13,863 bases of DNA from Desulfobulbaceae bacterium (GTDB lineage: Bacteria > Desulfobacterota > Desulfobulbia > Desulfobulbales > Desulfurivibrionaceae). The DNA is taken from positions 1 through 13,863 of the forward strand of contig PWOG01000328.1 in assembly GCA_003557565.1 (NCBI GenBank), given 5' to 3'. The translations under genes were made by a program, and so were the position numbers. Positions within the stretch are counted from its first letter, which is position 1. Each line of letters begins with the position of its first letter. Positions 1 to 7,985 of this stretch are shown here, piece after piece. The notes beneath the pieces were generated by a model, which made no database searches, was not told where the DNA came from, and saw only the letters and a program-made list of their open reading frames with translations.

Positions 1-36
1 AACCGGAAAAACGAAAGTGATTACGGTGGCAAAATG

Positions 37-146
37 GTAAGCGGTCACAGGGTGCCGCAGGTTGTGGTGAGCCGCGACGGCGAAGCGTACATCAGTACGT
101 GAGCCGGCCTGATCGCCGCAAGATGCGGTGCCCTGTGACCGCTTAC
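37..146 (+). repeat. 110-nt long palindromic repeat, copy 1
   Basis: Positions 37-59 pair with 124-146 over 23 bases. The only two non-Watson-Crick positions become G-U pairs if the + strand is transcribed. The stem continues inward less perfectly and is capped by CGTAC-ATCA-GTACG at 86-99, almost exactly at the midpoint. The shoulders TGCCGCAG (left) and AAGATGCGGTG (right) and the central AGCGTAC recur in the copies at 10923-11031 and, inverted, at 1403-1513. The half copy at 13806-13863 is nearly identical, including its outer arms. It lies upstream of CASDH and carries no credible coding frame. The architecture recalls ERIC-type intergenic palindromes, but I do not recognise the sequence as ERIC. 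It has no T-run, so it is not a classic intrinsic terminator. Confidence 0.9.
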
Positions 147-158
147 GGAAAAACTTGT

Positions 159-195
159 CCCGTGGCGGTCTGGCCGCGGGGAGACGCAAATTTGC
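159..195 (+). promoter_or_regulatory. CASDH leader: hairpin and perfect 10-bp palindrome next to the ribosome binding site
   Basis: An 8-bp stem CCCGTGGC/GCCGCGGG (159-166 with 173-180, one G-U pair, 6-nt loop) is followed by the perfect palindrome GCAAATTTGC at 186-195, which directly touches the AGGAGG at 196-201. These structures sit between repeat copy 1 and the CASDH start codon, so they could affect ribosome access or bind a repressor. The structure is seen in the sequence; a regulatory function is inference. No clear -35/-10 promoter was recognised here. Confidence 0.4.
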
Positions 196-210
196 AGGAG
201 GTTGGTTGAT

Positions 211-1373
<1,163 letters not shown>

Positions 1374-1401
<28 letters not shown>

Positions 1402-1569
1402 ACGTAACCCAACAGCCGCAGCGCATCTTCGGGCGATCAGCCAGCCTTGGGTACCCTGTGTACGCTGCGCCTGGCTGATCGTCCGAATCTGCGGCCCGGC
1501 TGTTCGGGTTACGATCCGTTGGATCAACAGGTTGCTGGCCCTGCTGAACGTTTACGAGCTGGAGTTAAA
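1374..1569. repeat. Imperfect ~30-bp direct repeat flanking palindromic repeat copy 2
   Basis: The left arm is 1374-1402, the end of CASDH including its TAA. The right arm is 1538-1569, immediately before the nspC ATG. Both read GCCCTG..GAACGT....GAGCTGGAGT(T)AAA: the three blocks GCCCTG, GAACGT and GAGCTGGAGT are identical, separated by a 2-nt insertion and a 4-nt mismatched stretch. The right arm supplies the GGAG that acts as ribosome binding site for nspC. The pair encloses the palindrome at 1403-1513 plus about 25 nt. This looks like duplication of the gene end accompanying insertion. A fortuitous or selected match is possible but less likely at this length. Confidence 0.65.
1403..1513 (-). 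repeat. 111-nt long palindromic repeat, copy 2, between CASDH and nspC
   Basis: The ends CGTAACCC (1403-1410) and GGGTTACG (1506-1513) pair, and the stem extends through AACAGCC/GGCTGTT and GATCAGCCAG/CTGGCTGATC with small bulges. The centre GTAC-CCTGT-GTACG is at 1451-1464, exactly mid-element. Read on the - strand it has the family shoulders (GCCGCAGATT and CGAAGATGCGCTG) and the core GCGCAGCGTACACAGGGTAC. It begins one base after the CASDH stop codon. Its outer arms are mostly unlike copies 1 and 3, yet remain self-complementary. In the transcript it would place a very long hairpin inside the polyamine operon. Confidence 0.88.
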
Positions 1570-2730
<1,161 letters not shown>

Positions 2731-2766
2731 ATTGTCCGCTGATAAATTTAACCCGAGGGAATTTAG

Positions 2767-3114
2767 ATGGAAAAAAATATTATTTTTGCTTTTCGGGGCG
2801 AGCCGCTCTGCTTTGTTCATGTGCTGCTCAACGCGCTTGATCTGCATGAACATGGGCGTGGCGGAGAGATCGTAATTGAAGGGGAGGCGGTTAAACTGGT
2901 AGGGGAAATGAGCCGACCGGATCATTTTCTGCATGCGCTTTACCGCCGGGCCCGGGAGAAAGAGCTTATTGTCGCGGTGTGCAAGGCCTGCTCCGCCAAA
3001 ATGGAGGCCACCGAGGCGGTGAAGGCCGAGGGGCTGCCACTGGTGGAGCACATTTCCGGTCATCCCTCCATGGCTCATTACATGGCCGAAGGCTACCGGG
3101 TCATCACTTTTTGA
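2767..3114 (+). CDS. DsrE-like small cytoplasmic protein
   Basis: 115 aa. It resembles the DsrE/DsrF-like family of small alpha/beta proteins, some of which carry sulfur on a cysteine, but this subgroup is normally annotated only as a cytoplasmic protein. Three cysteines are visible: C15, and C72 and C75 in the motif VCKACSAK. The C-terminal SGHPSMAHYMAEGYRVITF is typical of the subgroup. The start is ATG 2767 with GAGGGA 6 nt upstream. It lies 36 nt after nspC on the same strand, so it may be co-transcribed, but no functional link to polyamines is apparent. Whether it moves sulfur is unknown. Confidence 0.75.
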   Translation: MEKNIIFAFRGEPLCFVHVLLNALDLHEHGRGGEIVIEGEAVKLVGEMSRPDHFLHALYRRAREKELIVAVCKACSAKMEATEAVKAEGLPLVEHISGHPSMAHYMAEGYRVITF

Positions 3115-3166
3115 CCGCCGGTGGAGACGATTGACTTCTTCTGCGGCGGTCTTGGCCGTTGCGAAC

Positions 3167-3184
3167 TTGCCGCCAAGGCGGCAA
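3167..3184. terminator. Perfect hairpin between convergent genes, possible bidirectional terminator
   Basis: TTGCCGCC-AAGGCGGCAA is a perfect inverted repeat that can fold with a CAAG tetraloop. It lies in the 117-nt space between the 3' ends of the DsrE-like gene (+) and the M48 protease (-). There is no clean T-run on either side, so intrinsic termination is plausible by position rather than proven by sequence. Confidence 0.4.
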
Positions 3185-3231
3185 AGGCAAACGGTTCTTA
3201 TAGCTTTAAAGGCGTTGGCGCGGGAAAATAA

Positions 3232-4140
3232 TTACCGGTTCATTCCCAGCGCAACGGGCAGCAGGGGGAAGCTCCGTTCGGTTTCGAGTTTGATCACCTC
3301 TGCCGGATCGGGCGCTTCGGCCTTGAGCCAGCCGGCAAACCCTTCCGGCAGGGCGGTCACGGTTGTCCCCGGCGGAGCCTCGGCGGCGGCGCGGACCTTG
3401 TCGATCCGCTCCATGATCCGCGGGTGGCTGCGGAACAGTTCGATGCCGGAATCGGGACCATGGGTTTTGAGCAGCACCTCGAACAGGGTGTCGGCGCCTC
3501 GGGCGTGGCCGTACAGGGTGTGGACGGTGGCGAGGGCGACCCTGTCGGCGGCCCGTTCCTGTTCACGGCTGTACTTCATCAGGGTGAGAAACGATCCTTG
3601 AGACAGCATCCGGTCCAGCAGGGCGCTGCCCGCCTCGCGGCTCAGCATGGACAGCGACATGCCGATCACCACTCCTCGCCCAAGCCCGCGAATCGGGTCC
3701 CGGTGCTTGATGTGGGCGATCTCGTGGGCCAGCAACATGGCAAGGGCGTTTTCGTTGGGCAGCTTTTCCAGCAGACCGCGGAAGATGAAGATATGGCCAC
3801 CGAGGGTGGCAAAGGCGTTGATGGTGTCGCCGTTTACGTAGTGGATGCGGACGCTCATCTCCTCGGGCATCCCCTGGGCCCGGGTGATACGGGCTGCCAA
3901 GGAATTGAGATATTCGTCCAACTCGGGGGAGGCGGGGGTGGTGCTGATATACCTGGCGGACAGATCCCGTTCGATGTGAAAAGGAATCCGGGTGACCATG
4001 GTATCGGCCAGCCCCACCGCCACGGCAACCAGTACCAGCAATCCAGTCATTAAACTGGCGCTCAGCCAAAAGAACTCCTTGAGGGGATGCTCCTGGCTGG
4101 CGTTGATGCCCTCCGGCATTTGCGGATTGGTATATTCCAT
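3232..4140 (-). CDS. M48-family zinc metalloprotease, membrane-anchored
   Basis: 302 aa from the ATG at 4140; a TTG at 4155 would add five residues. After a short hydrophilic start, one hydrophobic segment at about residues 24-46 anchors the protein. The catalytic zinc motif HEIAH is at 139-143 within LLAHEIAHIKHRDP, and the third ligand is expected in SREQERAAD (193-199). SHPRIMERI at 238-246 is the usual M48 C-terminal motif. The family degrades misfolded or damaged membrane and periplasmic proteins (HtpX/Oma1/BepA relatives). The length and single N-terminal segment fit the Peptidase_M48 group rather than HtpX. The ribosome binding site is weak. It follows two YbjQ-family genes on the same strand, separated from them by a hairpin at 4152-4177. 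Confidence 0.88.
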   Translation of the reverse strand: MEYTNPQMPEGINASQEHPLKEFFWLSASLMTGLLVLVAVAVGLADTMVTRIPFHIERDLSARYISTTPASPELDEYLNSLAARITRAQGMPEEMSVRIHYVNGDTINAFATLGGHIFIFRGLLEKLPNENALAMLLAHEIAHIKHRDPIRGLGRGVVIGMSLSMLSREAGSALLDRMLSQGSFLTLMKYSREQERAADRVALATVHTLYGHARGADTLFEVLLKTHGPDSGIELFRSHPRIMERIDKVRAAAEAPPGTTVTALPEGFAGWLKAEAPDPAEVIKLETERSFPLLPVALGMNR

Positions 4141-4151
4141 AAACTTTATGA

Positions 4152-4177
4152 CCAACCGCCGCTTCAGGCGGGGTTGG
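4152..4177 (-). terminator. Stem-loop between YbjQ-like gene and M48 gene
   Basis: CCAACCGCC at 4152-4160 pairs with GGCGGGGTTGG at 4167-4177 (one bulged region, loop GCTTCA). It starts 4 nt after the stop codon of the upstream - strand gene and ends 11 nt before the M48 start. It could attenuate or process the transcript. There is no strong T-run, so complete termination is doubtful. Confidence 0.4.
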
Positions 4178-4180
4178 ATG

Positions 4181-4621
4181 CTAGCGGATCAGGGCCGTGC
4201 CGTAGGCCAGCATTTCGATCGAGCCGACGTTGCCTTTGGCATTGATCGAAATTATGGAAGTTTCCATCTTTACATTGAAAACGTATTCGGCCCCGAGCAT
4301 TTCCGCTTCCTTCTTCATGCGCAGTATGGCCTCGCGTCGCGCCCGGTCGAGCAGGGATTCGTAGGCGTTCATCGAGCCGCCCACCAGGTTGCGCAAACCG
4401 GCGATGAAGCGTTTGAAATAATCCACTGAGATCACCACGTTGCCGGTGACCAGTTGGGATTGAAAATTTTGGTCCGCCGGGGGAATCTTGGACTTAACGG
4501 CGGGAATTCCGCTCAGTTGCTGCTCGCGCTCGATGATCGACCGGTAATGGGACTTTTCGGCGTAACGTCCGAAGCCGTAGCCGGCAATCAGCAGCATAAG
4601 CAAAAAGGTGATTTCGATCAT
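4181..4621 (-). CDS. YbjQ-family (UPF0145) protein with N-terminal membrane segment
   Basis: 146 aa. A hydrophobic stretch at residues 3-19 followed by GRYAEKSHYRS predicts an N-terminal membrane anchor and a short charged linker. From about residue 45 the YbjQ fold follows: GNVVISVDYFKRF, the conserved LVGGSMNAYESLL, and a C-terminal AYGTALI. The biochemical role of the family is unknown; some members are annotated as heavy-metal-binding domain proteins, but no metal-binding cysteine or histidine cluster is visible here. It starts 5 nt after the stop of the upstream paralogue, so the two are almost certainly co-transcribed. The likely ribosome binding site (GGAG) lies inside the end of that gene. 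A membrane-anchored and a soluble paralogue side by side suggests a hetero-oligomer, which is inference. Confidence 0.8.
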   Translation of the reverse strand: MIEITFLLMLLIAGYGFGRYAEKSHYRSIIEREQQLSGIPAVKSKIPPADQNFQSQLVTGNVVISVDYFKRFIAGLRNLVGGSMNAYESLLDRARREAILRMKKEAEMLGAEYVFNVKMETSIISINAKGNVGSIEMLAYGTALIR

Positions 4622-4626
4622 GGCGT

Positions 4627-4941
4627 CTACTCCAGAACCACGGCGGTACCATAGGCGAACAGCTCCGCCGCTCCGGCGGTGATGCTCGAAGTGGAAAAAC
4701 GGACGTTGAGCACGGCGTTGGCCCCCGCCGCTTCTGCCTGCTGGATCATGCGGCTGACGGCTTCCTGCCGCGAATCCCGCAACAGCTCGGAATAACCCTT
4801 TAGCTCACCGCCGAAGATGTTCTTGAAACCGGCCATCAGGTCGCGGCCCACGTGTTTGGCGCGTACGGTGCTGCCCTGCACCAGGCCTAAATGTTTGCGA
4901 ATCTGCCGGCCGGGAACCGACTCTATATTGGTAACCAGCAT
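4627..4941 (-). CDS. YbjQ-family (UPF0145) soluble protein
   Basis: 104 aa, the typical length of E. coli YbjQ. Conserved features are VPGRQIRKHLGLVQG near the start, FKNIFGGELKGYSELL in the middle, AEAAGANAVLNVRF, and the closing AYGTAVV. The start is the ATG at 4941, with AAGGAGG 4 nt upstream; an in-frame start ten codons earlier lacks such a site. It is first in a - strand run with the membrane-anchored paralogue and the M48 protease. YbjQ forms pentamers in solved structures, but its function is not established. No promoter was recognised in the upstream gap. Confidence 0.85.
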   Translation of the reverse strand: MLVTNIESVPGRQIRKHLGLVQGSTVRAKHVGRDLMAGFKNIFGGELKGYSELLRDSRQEAVSRMIQQAEAAGANAVLNVRFSTSSITAGAAELFAYGTAVVLE

Positions 4942-5344
4942 ATTCCCTCCTTCGCCATGTCTTGTCATCATGGCACGTTAAAGAGTAAAGGCGTCTTGCC
5001 CGTGGACTTGTCCCGCCCAGCGCGGCGGCAAGGCCGCCGCAGGGCAGGGGTGAGTTGAGCACAGGGTTCATCATGGCGTAAGCGGTCCGGGGTGCCACGT
5101 GATCGCGTTTATCCGCAGGCCGCCGCAATCGTTGAGCTATTACGGCATTGATCCGTGGTTTGTGCCGCTTGGACGGCAAGCAGACAGGAAGCGATATGCC
5201 GGAAAAAAGACGCCGGAGTCGACCCCCCCCCAATCAATTGGCAAGCCTAACGAACAGCAATTTTTATTAACTATTCCATGCCGGTTGTCAACATTAAAAT
5301 ATTGTCGGAAAAAACTGCCTGATTACAGCAAGATGAAATATGGT
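4942..5344. other. Gene-poor stretch with a hairpin, a C9 tract and a possible degraded half repeat
   Basis: I see no convincing gene in this stretch. It holds a perfect 8-bp hairpin GCGGCGGC-AAG-GCCGCCGC at 5022-5040, and a run of nine C at 5223-5231. Positions 5078-5096 match the left end of repeat copy 1 (37-55) at about 16 of 19 bases and share a preceding ATGG. No partner arm for that piece was found, so it may be a decayed half copy. The promoter of the YbjQ genes should lie in the left part of this stretch but could not be identified with confidence. Confidence 0.5.
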
Positions 5345-5473
5345 GGTTGGGCCATGCAGGGGGTGTTGCCGCAAATCCGGCGGGTTCCGCCCGGGGACAG
5401 GGCCAGCTCACGGGAGGGAGCACGTCTGGCCGCCGACATCATCGGCGACTGTTCCTTATCCCGCCAGCTAGAG
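5345..5473 (+). pseudogene. Internally deleted nspC relic
   Basis: 5345-5436 aligns without gaps to 1720-1811 of nspC, about 69 of 92 bases identical by hand count. 5426-5473 aligns to 2515-2562, about 41 of 48. The two parts meet at CTGGCCGCCGA, the motif present at both corresponding sites in the intact gene (1801-1811 and, with one change, 2515-2525). The reading frame is kept: residues equivalent to GFAM..LPQIR..ARLAA run straight into DIIGD, removing the equivalent of 238 codons, including most of the PLP and substrate motifs. No start codon context or functional remainder survives. The divergence shows it is an old or foreign second nspC rather than a recent copy. It overlaps the msrAB stop codon on the other strand. 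Confidence 0.8.
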
Positions 5474-6499
5474 AACATCGCTGAACTCTCCATAGCCTTG
5501 GGCGGCCAGCTCTTCTTGGGGGATAAAGCGCAAGGCGGCGGAGTTGATGCAGTAGCGCCGCCCGGTGGGGGCGGGGCCGTCGGGGAAGACGTGGCCCAGG
5601 TGGGAATCGCCCTGGCGGCTGCGCACTTCGGTGAGGACCTGGAAGAGCCGACGATCCCGCCGCTCGACAATGTTTTCCGGCACCAGCGGGCGGCTGAAAC
5701 TGGGCCAGCCGGTGCCGGAATCATACTTGTCCCTTGAACTGAACAAAGGTTCGCCGGAGACGATGTCGACGTAGATCCCCCTCCGCTGGTTATCCCAGTA
5801 TTCATTGTTAAAAGCCGGTTCAGTGCCGTTTTCCTGGGTGACATGGTACTGCAACGGGGTAAGCCGGTCCCGCAGGGCTTCATCTTTTTTCCCCACCTTG
5901 TTTTCCCGGCCCCAGATGCGGGCTAGAAAGCCCTCCCGGCCGGAGCCGCTCCGATAGGCCTGGTAGTGGCTGGGGTTTTTGCGATAATAAGCCTGGTGAT
6001 ACTCCTCGGCCGGGTAAAAGGGGCCGGCGGGAAGAATGGCAGTTACCAGGGGCTGGGCAAAGATGTCCTGCCGGGCCAGTTCATGTTTGGACTCCTCCGC
6101 CTGGCGGCGTTGCTCCTCGTTATGATAAAAAATGGCCGTGGCGTAGCCCCGGCCCCGGTCGGCAAACTGGCCGTCAGGGTCGGTGGGGTCGATCTGGCGC
6201 CAGAAAATATCCAGCAGTTGCCGGTAAGAGATCACCCGGTGGTCGAAGATGATCTCCACCGCTTCCAGATGGCCGCCGGCGGCATAATTCTCGTAGGTTG
6301 GGTCAATGCTTTCACCGCCGGTATAGCCGGCGGTTACGGACAGCACCCCGGCCTGCTGGGCAAATGGTTTTTCCAGGCACCAGAAACAGCCCCCGGCCAA
6401 GGTAGCCCGGCTCGGGTCTGCCGCCGCCCGCCCACCGGCCAGGGACAGCGTGCTTAGCAATACCAATAAAACAAGCAAGATAATGAAGATTAGCTGCAT
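5468..6499 (-). CDS. msrAB: Exported bifunctional peptide methionine sulfoxide reductase MsrA-MsrB
   Basis: 343 aa. Residues 1-27 form a signal peptide or membrane anchor (hydrophobic run then AGGRAAADP), placing the enzyme outside the cytoplasm. The MsrA domain begins at about residue 31 with the catalytic motif GCFWC (C38). The MsrB domain occupies about 205-343, with SGTGWPSF and the catalytic cysteine C317 in RYCINSAALRF. The four zinc-binding cysteines found in many MsrB proteins are absent. The usual resolving cysteine before GWPSF is Thr263, a substitution known in part of the family. The domains repair the S and R epimers of methionine sulfoxide. Start 6499 has GGGAGG about 7 nt upstream. 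The last two codons overlap the nspC relic on the other strand, so the C-terminus may be recently acquired. Confidence 0.93.
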   Translation of the reverse strand: MQLIFIILLVLLVLLSTLSLAGGRAAADPSRATLAGGCFWCLEKPFAQQAGVLSVTAGYTGGESIDPTYENYAAGGHLEAVEIIFDHRVISYRQLLDIFWRQIDPTDPDGQFADRGRGYATAIFYHNEEQRRQAEESKHELARQDIFAQPLVTAILPAGPFYPAEEYHQAYYRKNPSHYQAYRSGSGREGFLARIWGRENKVGKKDEALRDRLTPLQYHVTQENGTEPAFNNEYWDNQRRGIYVDIVSGEPLFSSRDKYDSGTGWPSFSRPLVPENIVERRDRRLFQVLTEVRSRQGDSHLGHVFPDGPAPTGRRYCINSAALRFIPQEELAAQGYGEFSDVL

Positions 6500-6568
6500 G
6501 ACCGGCCTCCCGTGGCGGATATTTTATCTTTTATGGGGTCCATTAACGGAATGGTAAGCATTAATCCT

Positions 6569-6587
6569 GCCACCACAAGGTGGTGGC
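6569..6587. other. Perfect hairpin in the msrAB / cytochrome divergent region
   Basis: GCCACCAC-AAG-GTGGTGGC is an 8-bp perfect stem with an AAG loop, about 70 nt upstream of msrAB and about 205 nt upstream of the cytochrome gene. The same stem length and AAG loop occur in the hairpin at 5022-5040. It could be an operator or structural element; function unknown. Confidence 0.4.
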
Positions 6588-6658
6588 GGTAAAAGCGGTT
6601 TGGCACCAAGGTCGCCCGAGAGTTCGGCGAGGCTGGGGTAAAACTGTAAATTACGCCC

Positions 6659-6688
6659 TTGACTCCGCCGGTTGATTTACCCTACCAT
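6659..6688 (+). promoter_or_regulatory. Possible sigma-70 type promoter for the cytochrome c gene
   Basis: TTGACT at 6659-6664 and TACCAT at 6683-6688 are separated by 18 nt, matching the -35 and -10 consensus at 5 and 4 of 6 positions. They lie about 105 nt upstream of the cytochrome start in the 293-nt divergent region 6500-6792. Apart from this and the hairpin at 6569-6587 I see nothing definite in that region. Confidence 0.35.
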
Positions 6689-6792
6689 GCTGTAAGCCTG
6701 CCCTTTCTTGGGGTCAATTTCGGTCGACAGGCGCGGCATTGCAATGGATGCAGGGCCAGCCGAATCAGATTTCACTTTCAGGAGACTTAACC

Positions 6793-7257
6793 ATGAAAAA
6801 AATGTCAATGGTGGCTATTACCCTGGTCTTGCTGGGCGGAGGGTCGGCTTTGGCCGGTTCTCACGGTCAGGTGACCTACAACGATCATATCAAGCCGATG
6901 ATGGAGCAGCAATGCTTTGCCTGCCACGGCGAAAGCTCTCCCAGCATTGAAGAGTTTGATGCCGATCAGAAAAAGTACACCACCATGATGGTGGGGCCGA
7001 GGATGACTACCTATCAGGAGCTGGTCCACTTCGTCAATGGTGACGATGCCGGAGCAATCATGCGTCGACTGGATGATGGTAAAAACACCCCCACCGGCAA
7101 GCCCGGCAATATGAATATCTATCTGGGCGACAGTGCGGAGGCGCGGATCAAGAACCTGGACCTGTTTAAAAGCTGGGTTGGCCATTGGACTTTGAAGCGG
7201 CAGGCGGAGTTGACCGCCGAGGATCACGAACTTTTCCAAATTATGGAAAAGCGTTGA
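6793..7257 (+). CDS. Periplasmic monohaem cytochrome c-like protein
   Basis: 154 aa. A Sec signal peptide is clear: a KK start, a hydrophobic stretch to about residue 20, then ALAGS as a likely cleavage region. One haem c motif CFACH lies at 41-45, soon after VTYNDHIKPMMEQQ, the usual lead-in of small c-type cytochromes found as domains in larger proteins. A distal methionine could be M107 or one of M65, M66 and M71; this cannot be settled by eye. The region after the haem (EEFDADQKKYTTMMVG, then GDSAEARIKNLDLFKSWVG) is conserved-looking but I do not recognise a named subfamily. ATG 6793 has AGGAG 8 nt upstream. Probably an electron carrier of the periplasm. It is followed after 27 nt by a 61-aa gene, likely co-transcribed. 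Confidence 0.82.
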   Translation: MKKMSMVAITLVLLGGGSALAGSHGQVTYNDHIKPMMEQQCFACHGESSPSIEEFDADQKKYTTMMVGPRMTTYQELVHFVNGDDAGAIMRRLDDGKNTPTGKPGNMNIYLGDSAEARIKNLDLFKSWVGHWTLKRQAELTAEDHELFQIMEKR

Positions 7258-7284
7258 GCGCCAAAAATGTTGAAAGGATTAACG

Positions 7285-7470
7285 ATGTCTGATCAGCCCA
7301 CCCCCAAGGACAAGCCCAATCCTCAGAAAGTGGCCTTTTTGCGGGGCCTGCCCCGGGAAATTAAAGAGCAGATCACCGGTGAGGAGGCCCAGGCCTTTAT
7401 TTACGATCAGGAAGTGCCTGATTCCATGCTGGATAAGCTGAAAGATTATCTGGTGGATGACGAATACTGA
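7285..7470 (+). CDS. Small hypothetical protein, 61 aa
   Basis: I do not recognise this protein. It starts with a proline- and lysine-rich hydrophilic segment (SDQPTPKDKPNPQK), followed by a probable helical body containing FLRGLPREIKEQI and an acidic tail ending LVDDEY. There is no signal peptide, cysteine or membrane segment, so it should be cytoplasmic. The ATG at 7285 has AAAGGA about 7 nt upstream and is preferred over the ATG at 7267. It lies 27 nt after the cytochrome gene on the same strand. Its TGA stop is directly followed, in the same frame, by the open remnant encoding a LuxR-type helix-turn-helix. Confidence 0.62.
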   Translation: MSDQPTPKDKPNPQKVAFLRGLPREIKEQITGEEAQAFIYDQEVPDSMLDKLKDYLVDDEY

Positions 7471-7524
7471 CCGTCCGATGGCCTCAACGAGGAAGGGGAA
7501 GTCGCCGCGACCTGCGACGACAGC

Positions 7525-7734
7525 CTCAGCAGTCGCGAACAGCAGGTGTTCCGGCTGGCGGCCCGGGGTTACACCAACGGGAAGATCGCCGATCTGCTGT
7601 TCATCAGCCCCCGAACCGCGGAAAGGCATCGTTTCAATATCGGCCAAAAGCTGGGGCTGCGCAATACCGCGGATCTGGTCCGCTACGCCGTCAAGTTGGG
7701 GGTGATCAATCCTGACCACTTGAGGTTTCCATAA
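7525..7734 (+). pseudogene. LuxR/NarL-type helix-turn-helix remnant lacking its N-terminal domain
   Basis: The frame from 7525 encodes a full LuxR C-terminal DNA-binding domain: LSSREQQVF, then GYTNGKIADLLFIS, the recognition helix PRTAERHRFNI, then KLGLRNTADLVRYAVKLGVI. Proteins of this kind normally carry a receiver or ligand domain of 120 residues or more in front. Here an in-frame TGA sits at 7468-7470, and no ATG, GTG or TTG lies between it and the start of the domain. The first possible start, GTG at 7546, would cut off the conserved LSSREQQ and has no ribosome binding site. It is best read as the surviving tail of a response regulator. Expression as a short DNA-binding protein cannot be excluded. 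Confidence 0.65.
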
Positions 7735-7918
7735 CCAGCCGCTGCCATATCGGCCTCCCTGGTCGGTCGTCGTTGGCCGCCTTTCACTATTCGGCCCACC
7801 AGTAATACTGCCCACACCGCAAATCATAAAGGAATTAATTCAAAGCAACACTTCTTTCTGGGTCCGCAGGTGCGACAATTTGCCTAGTTGATAATTACAG
7901 CGCCGGCCATTAAGGTCA

Positions 7919-7944
7919 CACTATGTAGTGGGCCACAATGTGGC
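7919..7944 (+). promoter_or_regulatory. Two adjacent short dyads upstream of the split-Soret-like cytochrome
   Basis: CACTA-TG-TAGTG (7919-7930) is followed at once by GCCAC-AAT-GTGGC (7932-7944), 42 nt before the start codon at 7986. Both are perfect inverted repeats of 5 bp per arm and could be operator half-sites or transcript structures. Nothing else definite was found in the 251-nt gap 7735-7985, apart from an AT-rich patch near 7888-7897. Confidence 0.3.
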
Positions 7945-7985
7945 AGTTAGCCTGCGGGCGATCCAACCAGAGAGGAGATACGACC

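Noticed and set aside
37..146. Palindromic repeats as ordinary intrinsic terminators
   Set aside because: They lack T-runs, are far longer than terminators, lie upstream of or within operons, and share a conserved central and shoulder sequence that termination would not require.
5099..5737. 212-codon + strand frame covering the nspC relic and the end of msrAB
   Set aside because: Its middle is the relic, its first half has no recognisable features, and its last half is antisense to the MsrB domain. It also lacks a ribosome binding site.
6551..6620. Possible further decayed repeat copy beginning ATGGTAAGC upstream of msrAB
   Set aside because: Only the first nine bases match the end of copy 1; the following bases and the hairpin at 6569-6587 do not fit the family shoulders or core.
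7468..7510. Selenocysteine insertion at the TGA between the small gene and the LuxR remnant
   Set aside because: Only a weak CCTC-AAC-GAGG hairpin follows the TGA, without a convincing bacterial SECIS apical loop, and the preceding protein has a natural-looking acidic end. Kept only as a low-probability alternative in the findings.
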